Program-made: the position numbers and the translations under genes
Origin: Mycolicibacterium peregrinum
Lineage (GTDB): Bacteria; Actinomycetota; Actinomycetes; Mycobacteriales; Mycobacteriaceae
Reading direction: 5' to 3'
Assembly (NCBI RefSeq): GCF_001665625.1
Contig: NZ_LZSY01000140.1
Span: forward strand, 22,533-86,532
DNA length: 64,000 bases
Notes under the pieces: generated by a model
The model's input: only the letters and a program-made list of their open reading frames with translations
Databases searched by the model: none
What the model was told of the DNA's origin: nothing
In this document: positions 42,291-50,071 of the stretch, in pieces
Layout of the letters: each line of letters starts with the position of its first letter
Position numbering within the stretch: the first letter of the stretch is position 1

Positions 42291-42791
42291 TCAAGGCCTA
42301 TCCAGCGTGTGCAGGCTGACGTCCGACAACACGCCCGAGGCGATACGAGCCGTCATGTACGTGCAGTACGGCTGGCGACGCCGGTCCGTCGGCGATCCCG
42401 GATTCAACAGGCGCAGACCGGTTTTCGCGGTGGTATCCCAGGGGATGTGACTGTGGCCGAACACCAGGACGTCGGTACCGGGATAGTCGCGGGCCATCCG
42501 GGCCTCCCGACCTGTGGCCGCACCGGTCTCGTGCACCACGGTGAATCGCAGACCGTCGAGCGTCACGTCGGCACGCTCGGGTAGTCGCCTGCGCAACTCG
42601 GCCCCGTCGTTGTTGCCCCAGCAGCCGATCAGGTGCGCCGCGCGTGAACTGAGCGCGTCGAGCAGTGCGGGGTCGACCCAATCACCGGCGTGGACAACGA
42701 CATCCGCCTGGTCCACCTCCTCCCACACCTGAGCCGGCAGATCCTTGGCGCGCTTGGGGACATGGGTATCGGCGATCAGCAGCAGCCGCAT
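42291..42791 (-). CDS. YfcE/MJ0936-type metallophosphoesterase
   Basis: A 166-residue protein from ATG 42791 (MRLLLIADTHVPKRAKDLP). It shows the metal motifs ADTH (D-x-H), HAGDWVD (GD), GNND and GHSHIPW (GHxH). The fold hydrolyses phosphodiesters in vitro; the natural substrate is unknown. The end of the protein is 13 bp from the convergent hxlR stop. Confidence 0.9.
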   Translation of the reverse strand: MRLLLIADTHVPKRAKDLPAQVWEEVDQADVVVHAGDWVDPALLDALSSRAAHLIGCWGNNDGAELRRRLPERADVTLDGLRFTVVHETGAATGREARMARDYPGTDVLVFGHSHIPWDTTAKTGLRLLNPGSPTDRRRQPYCTYMTARIASGVLSDVSLHTLDRP

Positions 42792-42855
42792 GCCAGCCGA
42801 GCCTACGTGACCGATGCCGGTGAGCACGGGATCTCGTACCGCTTACACTCCGACC

Positions 42856-43212
42856 ATGGATCTACTACGCAACGTAGTTGTTTATGCGCATCTCATCGGT
42901 TTCGCAGTCATGGTCGGCGCCTGGATCGCCGAGGCCGCAGCCCGACGCTTCCTGATCACCCCGGTGATGACCTACGGCATGGTGCTGTCGCTCGTCACCG
43001 GCATGGCACTGGCCGCGCCCTGGCCCGCCGGCATCGTGCTGAACTACCCCAAGATCGGCACCAAGCTGGTCATCCTGGTGGCGCTCGGTGCGGTGTTGGG
43101 CATCGGCACGGCACGGCAGCGTCGAGCGGGCGGCCAACCGGTCATGGCACTCTTCATCGCCGCGGGCGTGTTGCCCCTGCTCGCGTCGGCGATCGCGGTG
43201 CTCTGGAACTGA
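42856..43212 (+). CDS. Small four-helix membrane protein
   Basis: A 118-residue protein from ATG 42856 with about four transmembrane helices (VVVYAHLIGFAVMVGAWIAE, MTYGMVLSLVTGMALAA, KLVILVALGAVLGIGTA, ALFIAAGVLPLLASAIAVLW). It resembles Fe-S/heme-free small integral membrane proteins found across mycobacteria; I do not know its function. The only charged loop of note is between helices two and three (NYPKIGTK). Confidence 0.8.
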   Translation: MDLLRNVVVYAHLIGFAVMVGAWIAEAAARRFLITPVMTYGMVLSLVTGMALAAPWPAGIVLNYPKIGTKLVILVALGAVLGIGTARQRRAGGQPVMALFIAAGVLPLLASAIAVLWN

Positions 43213-43245
43213 GGCCCCGGCCTCGAACCTGAGCTGAACCTGAGA

Positions 43246-43297
43246 CGTTCCCGTAAAGTTAACTGGCAAACAACTTTTGTCGGCAGGTACGGGAACG
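43246..43297 (+). promoter_or_regulatory. Structured leader: perfect inverted repeat flush with a start codon
   Basis: CGTTCCCGTA (43246-43255) and TACGGGAACG (43288-43297) are perfect 10-bp complements 32 bases apart. An inner pair AAAGTT (43255-43260)/AACTTT (43272-43277) is nested inside. The right arm ends at the base before ATG 43298. As RNA it could hide the start region; as DNA it could be an operator. Confidence 0.55.
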
Positions 43298-43729
43298 ATG
43301 GGTCACAGACACGCCATGGCAACCGCCAAGGTCATGCGCACGGCGGCATTCACCGGATGCGCTTCACCACACGGTGACATCCGGGTGCGCGCGCGCACGC
43401 GTCCCGCAGAATCGGCGCGTCAGACCCACCACGGCGCGTTCGAGCAGCCGCGGAAGCGCCGCTACATCGGGCAGCTGAAGAGCTCGACATCCACGGTGAC
43501 CGGCCGGCCACCGTGGATGAACGATCGCGTCACCGTGCTGCGCGGGTTCCTCGCAGAGTTGCACGGGCTGCATCTGCCGCCCGAACTCGCCCGGGTCCAG
43601 GTGGCCGGCCACATCGAACTACTGGTCTCCGTGCTGCGGCTGGACCGCCAGAGCGCGCGTCAGTTCGTCACCGACGACGTTCTGCGCGAGATGGCGGTCG
43701 ACATCGCCACCGCCGTCGCTTCCGACTGA
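43298..43729 (+). CDS. Hypothetical protein, start uncertain
   Basis: From ATG 43298 the frame gives 143 residues; GTG 43277 and ATG 43319, 43517 are alternatives. The first half is Arg/Thr/His-rich and low in predicted structure (IRVRARTRPAESARQTHHGA). The last 70 residues from MNDRVTVLRGFLAELHGL look like a compact helical domain (PPELARVQVAGHIELLVSVL). I do not recognise the family. A perfect inverted repeat ends right at ATG 43298. The short C-terminal form is as credible as the long one. Confidence 0.5.
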   Translation: MGHRHAMATAKVMRTAAFTGCASPHGDIRVRARTRPAESARQTHHGAFEQPRKRRYIGQLKSSTSTVTGRPPWMNDRVTVLRGFLAELHGLHLPPELARVQVAGHIELLVSVLRLDRQSARQFVTDDVLREMAVDIATAVASD

Positions 43730-43749
43730 GGCTTCGCCCCTGTAGTCGC

Positions 43750-43806
43750 CGAGATCGACGCCAGGGTCGCTGTCTCGCAAGAAGCACAGCCCTGGTGTAG
43801 ATCTCG
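43750..43806. repeat. Imperfect palindromic repeat between ORF and tRNA-Arg
   Basis: Arms CGAGATCGACGCCAGGG (43750-43766) and CCCTGGTGTAGATCTCG (43790-43806) match at 14 of 17 positions, with an inner GCTGT/ACAGC pair. I recall similar CGAGATC...CCAGGG palindromes in other mycobacterial intergenic regions but cannot verify this. It is distinct in sequence from the palindromes at 8225 and 34666. Confidence 0.65.
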
Positions 43807-43813
43807 ACGAAAC

Positions 43814-43851
43814 AAAGCGAGGCGCGGTCCGCAGACCACGCCTCGCTTTTT
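43814..43851 (-). terminator. Rho-independent terminator of tRNA-Arg, active in both directions
   Basis: Perfect 11-bp arms AAAGCGAGGCG (43814-43824) and CGCCTCGCTTT (43839-43849). On the minus strand it is followed by TTTGTTTC, on the plus strand by TT. It lies just after the tRNA-Arg gene in its reading direction and could also stop the plus-strand ORF. Confidence 0.85.
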
Positions 43852-43856
43852 CAGAG

Positions 43857-43929
43857 TGCGCCCGAAGGGATTCGAACCCCTAACCTTCTGATCCGTAGTC
43901 AGATGCTCTATCCGTTGAGCTACGGGCGC
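43857..43929 (-). tRNA. tRNA-Arg, anticodon ACG
   Basis: The reverse complement gives acceptor GCGCCCG/CGGGCGC, discriminator A, D-arm GCTCAACGGATAGAGC, anticodon arm CTGAC-TACGGA-TCAG with anticodon ACG, and T-loop GGTTCGAATCC. The 3' CCA is not encoded. A34 is the expected substrate of TadA, encoded at 24838. Confidence 0.95.
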
Positions 43930-43966
43930 CTAGCGTTATTCAGTTGTGCGGTTGACAAGTCAACCG

Positions 43967-44058
43967 TGGCGGAGGCGAGAGGATTTGAACCTCCGGTCCC
44001 CTGTAAGGGGGACAACTCATTAGCAGTGAGTCCCATTCGGCCGCTCTGGCACGCCTCC
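43967..44058 (-). tRNA. tRNA-Ser, anticodon GCU
   Basis: Class II tRNA on the reverse strand: acceptor GGAGGCG/CGCCTCC, discriminator G, encoded CCA, a long variable arm (TTGTCCCCCTTACAGGGGAC) and T-loop GGTTCAAATCC. The loop CTGCTAA gives anticodon GCU reading AGC/AGU. It lies 37 bp upstream of tRNA-Arg on the same strand and is probably co-transcribed with it. Confidence 0.95.
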
Positions 44059-44146
44059 TTCGAACTTCTGTGAGGGTACCGGACTCCGTCCTGTCGCCCG
44101 AAACCGCCGAGGGCACACAGTACACAGCCTCCCCTATTCTGGCCAA

Positions 44147-45229
44147 GTGAGTATCCGTTTGCGCCCCGAAATGGCCGACCTCCCGGCGTACGCACCAGGC
44201 AAAACAGTTCCAGGCGCAATCAAGATCGCGAGCAACGAAACCGTGCATCCGCCGCTTCCCAGCGTGCGCGAGGCGATCGTGCGAGCCACCGAGAACATCA
44301 ACCGCTACCCCGACAACGGGTACCTTGACCTGCGCGAACATCTGGCCAAGCACGTGGGTTTCGCGCCAGAGAACATCGCCGTCGGCTGCGGTTCGGTGAG
44401 CCTGTGCCAGCAGTTGATACAAATCACATCCGCTCCCGGCGACGAAGTCGTGTACGGATGGCGCAGTTTCGAGATCTATCCGCTGCAGATCCGCACCGCC
44501 GGCGCGACGGGCGTGCCGGTGCCGTTGCGTGACGAGACTCACGATCTCGACGCCATGCTCGCGGCGGTCACCGACCGCACCCGGCTGATCTTCGTCTGCA
44601 ATCCGAACAACCCGACTTCCACCGTCGTCGAACCCGAGGCGCTGGCCCGGTTCGTGGCGGCGGTGCCCGACGACATCCTGATCGTGCTCGACGAGGCCTA
44701 CGTGGAGTACATCCGCGACGGGCTGCTGCCCGACAGCCTCGGTCTGGTCCGCTCGCATCGCAATGTCGTTGTTCTGCGCACCTTCTCGAAGGCCTACGGG
44801 CTGGCCGGTCTGCGGGTCGGGTACGCCGTCGCCGATCCGGAGATCGTGACCGCCCTGGGCAAGGTCTACGTGCCCTTCAGCGCCACGAGCGTGTCCCAGG
44901 CCGCGGCCATCGCCTCGCTGGAGGCCGCCGACGAACTCCTGGCCCGCACCGACGCTGTCGTCGCCGAGCGCATCCGCGTCAGCGCGTCCCTGCGTGAAGC
45001 CGGATTCACGCTCCCACCGTCGCAGGCCAACTTCGTCTGGTTACCTTTGGCCGAACGCACGCTGGACTTCGTGGCCAGGGCCGCCGACAACCTCCTCATC
45101 GTGCGCCCGTACGGTGAGGACGGCGTGCGGGTCACCATCGGAGCCCCGCACGAGAACGACGCCTTCCTGGAATTCGCCACGCGCTGGATCGCGGGTGATG
45201 CCGGGACTCGGACAGGAGAGACGAAGTGA
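44147..45229 (+). CDS. pat: Aromatic amino acid aminotransferase (HisC2-like)
   Basis: A 360-residue class I/II aminotransferase from GTG 44147. It has ASNETVHPPLPSV, VCNPNNPTST (about residues 150-159), DEAYVEY and the PLP-Lys in TFSKAYGLAGLRVGYA (about 205-219). The N-terminal SNE and these motifs match mycobacterial HisC2/Pat (Rv3772-like), which transaminates phenylpyruvate and 4-hydroxyphenylpyruvate. TyrA in this window makes the latter. The stop overlaps the GTG of the GXWXG protein, giving translational coupling. Confidence 0.92.
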   Translation: MSIRLRPEMADLPAYAPGKTVPGAIKIASNETVHPPLPSVREAIVRATENINRYPDNGYLDLREHLAKHVGFAPENIAVGCGSVSLCQQLIQITSAPGDEVVYGWRSFEIYPLQIRTAGATGVPVPLRDETHDLDAMLAAVTDRTRLIFVCNPNNPTSTVVEPEALARFVAAVPDDILIVLDEAYVEYIRDGLLPDSLGLVRSHRNVVVLRTFSKAYGLAGLRVGYAVADPEIVTALGKVYVPFSATSVSQAAAIASLEAADELLARTDAVVAERIRVSASLREAGFTLPPSQANFVWLPLAERTLDFVARAADNLLIVRPYGEDGVRVTIGAPHENDAFLEFATRWIAGDAGTRTGETK

Positions 45230-45699
45230 ACGGTGTACGCGGCACGTTCGACGGATTCGTCAGCCGCGAGGGTCAGATCCCCGACGCCGAACTCGACGCG
45301 TTCTGGGCGCTGCTGCGGCCCGCGAGCATCGACTTCATGCTCGGCGAGTGGAAGGGCGGCGAATTCCAGACCGGCCACAAGGCGAACGGATTCATGAACC
45401 GGCTCAACTGGTTCGGCAAGACGTTCCGGTCGGCCGCCGAGGCCCAGCCGCTCGTGTGTCTGGACGCCGAGGGCAACAAGTTCTCCAACACGGAGGCCAT
45501 GAACGGCGAGGCCAGCCTGTGGCTGGAGGAGTTCCGCGGCGAGGTGACCGCGACCATGGTCTACGACGGCCGTCCCGTGCACGACCACTTCAAGGTGGTC
45601 GACGACAACACCGTCGTCGGCATCATGAACGGCAAGGGCGCGGTCGACACCACTTCGGGGGCGGCTCGCTACCTGTACTTCTACCTGCAGCGCGTCTAA
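45226..45699 (+). CDS. GXWXG/DUF4334-domain protein
   Basis: A 157-residue protein from GTG 45226, starting inside the pat stop codon. The N-terminal GXWXG motif is LGEWKGGEF (about residues 39-47), and the C-terminal DUF4334 part contains DDNTVVGIMNGKGAV and LYFYLQRV. The function of the family is not established; a beta-barrel ligand-binding fold has been suggested. Coupling to pat might be incidental. It ends 4 bp over the convergent DinB-like gene. Confidence 0.85.
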   Translation: MNGVRGTFDGFVSREGQIPDAELDAFWALLRPASIDFMLGEWKGGEFQTGHKANGFMNRLNWFGKTFRSAAEAQPLVCLDAEGNKFSNTEAMNGEASLWLEEFRGEVTATMVYDGRPVHDHFKVVDDNTVVGIMNGKGAVDTTSGAARYLYFYLQRV

Positions 45700-46241
45700 C
45701 CCTGCGGCCGGCGGCCGGTGAAGGCCAGCAGCTGGTCCAGCACCGGCGCCCCATCGCTGATCTCGACCGGATCGTCGAATCCGGCGCGCACCCGCCCGTC
45801 GGGCGTGATGATTCCGCGCGCCCACTCCAGGACACGCTGCGGTTGATCATCCGACACGTCGACCGTCTGTCCGGTGGCCGCGGCGTAATCCCAGGCGTGC
45901 ACCAGGAATTCGAGTGACAGGATCCGGGCCATCATCCGCGCCGGGGCCTCCCCCGGACCGAACGGAACGGTGCCGTCCACTCCGCGTCGGCGCCAAGCCG
46001 CCACGGCCGGCCGCGCCGCGCTGAGCACCTGCTCCTCCACCGAGGTGTCTGGGTTGCGTTCGGGAAGCTGCGCATCGGCCGCAGAGCCGATCAGGGTGAT
46101 GGAGTTCAGCAGGTGGTCCGTCAGCCCCGCCACGTCGAACTCGCGACACGGTGTCGGACGGGACAGATCGTCCGCAGTGATGCCGCTCAGCACGCGTTGC
46201 AGCACGTCGAGGGTGGCCTCGGCGCTATCGAGTTCATCCAT
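45696..46241 (-). CDS. DinB/mycothiol-maleylpyruvate isomerase-like protein (TIGR03086 type)
   Basis: A 181-residue protein from ATG 46241 (MDELDSAEATLDVLQRVLSG); ATG 46262 would overlap the divergent crotonase start. The four-helix DinB fold metal ligands appear as LTDHLLN (about residue 43) and FLVHAWDYAAATG (about 115-127), with PTPCREFDVAGL before the first. The family includes mycothiol-dependent metalloenzymes. The substrate is unknown. Confidence 0.85.
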   Translation of the reverse strand: MDELDSAEATLDVLQRVLSGITADDLSRPTPCREFDVAGLTDHLLNSITLIGSAADAQLPERNPDTSVEEQVLSAARPAVAAWRRRGVDGTVPFGPGEAPARMMARILSLEFLVHAWDYAAATGQTVDVSDDQPQRVLEWARGIITPDGRVRAGFDDPVEISDGAPVLDQLLAFTGRRPQG

Positions 46242-46260
46242 ACTCGGTAGTGTCCACTCC

Positions 46261-47076
46261 ATGTCTGACACGTACGAGTCCGTTTCCGTCGAGATCAAGG
46301 ACTACGTCGCCCAGGTGACGCTGTTGGGTCCCGGCAAGGGCAACGCGATGGGTCCGGCGTTCTGGGCGGAGATGCCCGACGTGTTCGGCGCTCTCGACGC
46401 CGACCCGGACGTACGCGCGATCGTGCTGACCGGCTCGGGCAAGAACTTCAGTTATGGCCTGGACCTGCCTGCCATGGGCGCGACGATGCCGGGACTGGAC
46501 GCCGGCGCGAAGGCCCGGGCCGATTTCCACACCACCCTGCGCAAGATGCAGGGCGCCATCACCGCTGTCGCCGACTGCCGCACCCCCACCATCGCGTCGA
46601 TCCACGGCTGGTGCATCGGCGGCGGCGTCGACCTGATCAGCGCGGTGGACATCCGCTACGCCAGCGCCGACGCCAAATTCTCGGTGCGCGAGACCAAGCT
46701 GGCCATCGTCGCCGACGTGGGCAGCCTGGCCCGCCTGCCGCTGATCCTGTCGGACGGGCACCTGCGCGAGCTGGTTCTGACCGGTAAAGACGTGGACGCA
46801 TCGCATGCCGCGCGCATCGGTCTGGTCAACGACGTGTACGACGACGCCGATGCCTCGTTGGCGGCGGCGCACGCCACTGCCAACGAGATCGCCGCCAACC
46901 CGCCGCTGACCGTCGCCGGCGTCAAGGACGTGCTGGATCAGCAGCGCACCGCCAGGGTGGCCGAGAGCCTGCGGTACGTGGCCGCGTGGAACTCGGCGTT
47001 CCTGCCGTCCAAGGATCTGGCCGAGGCGGTCACCGCGATGTTCCAGAAGCGCCCGCCGCAGTTCACCGGGGAATAG
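46261..47076 (+). CDS. echA21: Enoyl-CoA hydratase/isomerase family protein
   Basis: A 271-residue crotonase from ATG 46261. The oxyanion-hole stretches are GSGKNFSYGLDL (about residues 59-70) and SIHGWCIGGGVDLISAVDIR (about 114-133). RETKLAIVADVGSLARLPLI carries the catalytic acidic region; the Asp at ADVG resembles dienoyl-CoA isomerase-type members. It acts on CoA thioesters in beta-oxidation-like pathways. Order and sequence recall Rv3774. The 3' end overlaps the convergent epimerase gene by 14 bp. Confidence 0.9.
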   Translation: MSDTYESVSVEIKDYVAQVTLLGPGKGNAMGPAFWAEMPDVFGALDADPDVRAIVLTGSGKNFSYGLDLPAMGATMPGLDAGAKARADFHTTLRKMQGAITAVADCRTPTIASIHGWCIGGGVDLISAVDIRYASADAKFSVRETKLAIVADVGSLARLPLILSDGHLRELVLTGKDVDASHAARIGLVNDVYDDADASLAAAHATANEIAANPPLTVAGVKDVLDQQRTARVAESLRYVAAWNSAFLPSKDLAEAVTAMFQKRPPQFTGE

Positions 47077-47971
47077 GCGTCCAGCCGAGTTCGGCCTTGG
47101 CTTTCGCGTTCGACAGCGGAAGCCACGCCTGCCCGAATGCGGTCGCCGGGTACGAGGCGACCAGTCCTACCAGCCGGTGCGAGATCGGCACCGGTGGCGG
47201 CCTGTGTAGCTTGCGGCTGAGCTCCCTGGCGTAGTCGCCGAAGGACTGCGGGCGGTCGTCGACGATGTTGTAGATCTGCCCGCCCCGGCCCCTGTCGAGG
47301 GCGTCGGCGGTGGCCCGGGCGACGTCGTCGATGTGTACCCAGGACAGGACTCCCGGACCGGTCAGTGCCGGCAGGGCCCACCACTTCGCGAGCCGGTGGA
47401 ACAGTTCGTCGTGGATCACCCCAGGCCCGTAGAAGACGCCGTAGCGCAACACGATTCCCTCGGTGCCGCTGTGTTCACCCGAGCTCAACACCGTGCGTTC
47501 CATGCCACGAAGCGCCTCCAGGAACTCGGCGCCGTGCGGCGGTGGCGGCCCCGGGTAGGGATCGCTCTCGTCGATCCGGGTCGGCCCGTCTGTGCCATAG
47601 CCGTAGGCGAAGATGACCGATTCCGCGACCACGCGGCGCACGCCCGCACGTTGGGCCGCTGCCAGCAGGTTCGGCGCCCCACGACTCCACAGTTCGGTGG
47701 CGGGGCCGAAGTCCTTGGGGCGCTTCGGACCCCACTTCGGCAGTGTGGTCAGCAGGCTCACCACCGCCTCCGGTGCGAATTCGGCCAGCACCGCGTCGAT
47801 CTGGCCTGTATCGAGGACGTCGGCCACCACCGGTTTGGCACCCGCGGCGGAGATCTGGGCGGTCTTGCCCGACGAGCGGGTCACCCCGATCACCTCGTGA
47901 CCGCGTGCGGTGAGCTCCCGCAGCAATGGGATTCCCGGGACACTGGTTGCACCCGCCACCAGGACACGCAT
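47063..47971 (-). CDS. NAD(P)-dependent epimerase/atypical SDR
   Basis: A 302-residue protein from ATG 47971. The N-terminal RVLVAGATSVPGIPLLREL (about residues 2-20) is a variant glycine-rich nucleotide-binding motif, followed by VIGVTRSSGK and VVADVLD. The family modifies sugar nucleotides or small carbonyl compounds. The catalytic Tyr/Lys pair is not clear by eye, as in many atypical SDRs. It starts immediately after the stop of the small membrane protein gene (47972), so they form one operon. Confidence 0.85.
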   Translation of the reverse strand: MRVLVAGATSVPGIPLLRELTARGHEVIGVTRSSGKTAQISAAGAKPVVADVLDTGQIDAVLAEFAPEAVVSLLTTLPKWGPKRPKDFGPATELWSRGAPNLLAAAQRAGVRRVVAESVIFAYGYGTDGPTRIDESDPYPGPPPPHGAEFLEALRGMERTVLSSGEHSGTEGIVLRYGVFYGPGVIHDELFHRLAKWWALPALTGPGVLSWVHIDDVARATADALDRGRGGQIYNIVDDRPQSFGDYARELSRKLHRPPPVPISHRLVGLVASYPATAFGQAWLPLSNAKAKAELGWTPIPR

Positions 47972-48406
47972 CTATGGTTCTCCTGCCTCTACGTTGAATT
48001 TCTGGTCGGACATGCTGATACGTAAGGCAATTGCCAGTAGCACCGTGGTCAGCACCAGACCCGCAGCTTCCAACCAACCCACCCAGTTGCCTGCGGCGTG
48101 GTTGGTGTCGATCAGGTGACTCAACGAATGCAGGACCCAGTGCGCGGTCGCGAAGGCCAGCGTGGGCACGCGCCAACGCGGCCACTTCAGCGCCGCCAGC
48201 ATCATCAGCCCGAGCGGTAACTCGAACGAGGCGTTGTCGAGGATGTAGTGATCGTTGCGTGTGCCGAACGCTCCAAGGGTGTCGAAGAATGTGCCCGGCG
48301 CGAACAACATGAACAGACCGAGGATCACCGAGTAGGCGCCGAACACGGCGAGGACCACTTCGGGGTAGCGCCGGGTCTGCGGCACCGGCGGCGCGGCATT
48401 GGCCAT
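47972..48406 (-). CDS. Four-helix membrane protein
   Basis: A 144-residue protein from ATG 48406 with about four hydrophobic helices (VVLAVFGAYSVILGLFMLFA, LPLGLMMLAAL, LAFATAHWVLHSLSHL, GLVLTTVLLAIALRI) and a conserved-looking HWVLHSLSHLID segment between helices three and four. No family function is known to me. Its stop abuts the epimerase start. It is divergent from the MocR gene, with 46 bp between the starts. Confidence 0.8.
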   Translation of the reverse strand: MANAAPPVPQTRRYPEVVLAVFGAYSVILGLFMLFAPGTFFDTLGAFGTRNDHYILDNASFELPLGLMMLAALKWPRWRVPTLAFATAHWVLHSLSHLIDTNHAAGNWVGWLEAAGLVLTTVLLAIALRISMSDQKFNVEAGEP

Positions 48407-48452
48407 GGCATCACGCTAACGCCGCAGTGGTCTCCGAGTAGGCTCCAATTCC

Positions 48453-49850
48453 ATGGCAGATTCGGGTACCAGTTCGGGTCCGGAGCTGTTGGTCGAACTC
48501 GATCGGGGCAGCAAGGCGCCGTTGCATCGTCAACTCGCCGACGGACTGCGCGATGCCATCCGTTCCGGTCGGCTGGCTCCGGCGTCCCGGATGCCGTCCA
48601 CCCGTGTCCTGTCCGCCGACCTCGGAGTGTCGAGACGGCTCGTGGTCGAGGCCTACGGGCAACTGACGGCAGAGGGATTCCTGCACAGCAGCCAGGGCGG
48701 CAGCACCCGGGTCGCGGCCGTCGACGCCGCCCCCTCCGGCAGCTTCGGTCCTGACCGCGCCCGCCCCCGCTTCGACATCGACTTCGCGCCAGGCTCACCG
48801 GATCTCGCCAGCTTCCCGCGTCAGGCCTGGCTACGGGCCATGCGCCAGGGCCTGGCCGAGATCGAATCCAGCGCATTCGGCTACGTGGCGCCCCACGGGC
48901 TGCCGGCCGCCCGGAGCGCGGTGGCCGACTACCTGCGCCGTACCCGCGGCGTGGTCGCCGATCCACGCCGCATCGTGTTGTGCTCGGGCGCAACCCAAGC
49001 CGTCGCGCTGCTGGCCCGATGCCTCGACGGGCCGATCGCGGCAGAGAATCCCGGATTCTGGTTGCACCGGATGATCCTGCGCCACAACGGTGTCGAGCCG
49101 GTCCCGATCCCGGTGGACGACAACGGTATCGACGTCGCCGCACTGGCCGCCGGCAATGCCACGGCGGTGCTGACCACTCCGGCCCACCAATCGCCGACAG
49201 GGGTGGTGCTCTCGGCCGTCCGGCGCACCGCACTTCTCGAATGGGCCCAGCCCGGGCGGTTGATCATCGAAGACGACTACGACGCCGAGTACCGCTACGA
49301 CCGGGCGCCGGTGGGCGCTCTGCAGGGAGTCGCGCCGGACCGGGTGGTGTACCTCGGCTCGACCAGTAAGACCTTGGCCCCGGGGCTGCGCATCGGCTGG
49401 ATGGTGTTGCCCGCCCACCTGATCGAGCGGGTCAGAACCGCCAAAAGCCTTGCCGACACCGGGAGCTCGGTGATGGATCAGATCGCGTTCGCCCAGTTCC
49501 TGACCTCCGGTGGCTACGACCGTCACCTACGGCAGATGCGCCGACGCTATCCGGCCCGCCGCGCCGCGCTGCTGACAGCGTTGTCGCGGCACCTACCCCA
49601 GGCCGAGGTTCTCGGCGCGGCCGCAGGCGTGCACCTGACCGTGCGATTTCCGGAAGGATTCCCGCTCGAGGAGCTGACCCGACGCGCCGCCGAGTCACGT
49701 ATCCGACTGGAGCCGTTGGGGCCCTGTTACGCCGATCCGGCGACCGCGCCCCCCGGGCTGATCCTCGGGTATGCCAACCTGACCGAGGATCAGATCGCGA
49801 CCGGTGTGGAAATGCTGGGTCAGGCCGCACGCCAATTGGGCGCGGCCTGA
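48453..49850 (+). CDS. MocR-type GntR regulator with aminotransferase domain
   Basis: A 465-residue protein from ATG 48453. The N-terminal GntR helix-turn-helix is LAPASRMPSTRVLSADLGVS (about residues 41-60); the rest is a fold-type I aminotransferase-like domain with TPAHQSPTGVVL, DDYDAEYRYDRAP and the PLP-Lys in GSTSKTLAPGLRIGW (about 306-320). MocR/PdxR proteins use PLP as sensor for vitamin B6, GABA, taurine or similar genes. Its likely targets are the divergent membrane protein and epimerase genes. No pdxST is nearby, so the ligand is open. Confidence 0.93.
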   Translation: MADSGTSSGPELLVELDRGSKAPLHRQLADGLRDAIRSGRLAPASRMPSTRVLSADLGVSRRLVVEAYGQLTAEGFLHSSQGGSTRVAAVDAAPSGSFGPDRARPRFDIDFAPGSPDLASFPRQAWLRAMRQGLAEIESSAFGYVAPHGLPAARSAVADYLRRTRGVVADPRRIVLCSGATQAVALLARCLDGPIAAENPGFWLHRMILRHNGVEPVPIPVDDNGIDVAALAAGNATAVLTTPAHQSPTGVVLSAVRRTALLEWAQPGRLIIEDDYDAEYRYDRAPVGALQGVAPDRVVYLGSTSKTLAPGLRIGWMVLPAHLIERVRTAKSLADTGSSVMDQIAFAQFLTSGGYDRHLRQMRRRYPARRAALLTALSRHLPQAEVLGAAAGVHLTVRFPEGFPLEELTRRAAESRIRLEPLGPCYADPATAPPGLILGYANLTEDQIATGVEMLGQAARQLGAA

Positions 49851-49863
49851 CCGTGACGCCGTG

Positions 49864-50013
49864 TCAGCCTGCTTCTTTGGCCGACTTCCGCTCTGCCATC
49901 TTGTACTTCACGAGAGCGACCAGCGCCTTGGGATTGCGCGCGAACGCGCCTGCGGCCTGAAGGTACAGCTTGGCCTTCTGGCCCGCCGTCAACTGTGGCT
50001 CTTGATCCGTCAC
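49864..50013 (-). CDS. 49-residue small basic protein
   Basis: From GTG 50013, preceded by GGGGAGAG five bases upstream, the frame encodes VTDQEPQLTAGQKAKLYLQA followed by a Lys/Ala-rich helical part ending KYKMAERKSAKEAG. No domain is recognised. The strong ribosome-binding site and the amphipathic composition suggest it is real. A longer reading upstream has no ribosome-binding site. It lies between MocR and the cutinase gene. Confidence 0.6.
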   Translation of the reverse strand: MTDQEPQLTAGQKAKLYLQAAGAFARNPKALVALVKYKMAERKSAKEAG

Positions 50014-50071
50014 TGACTCTCCCCTATCCGAGAACGTGCCCGAACAGTAGCGTGTGTCAGCTTCGGAGCTC

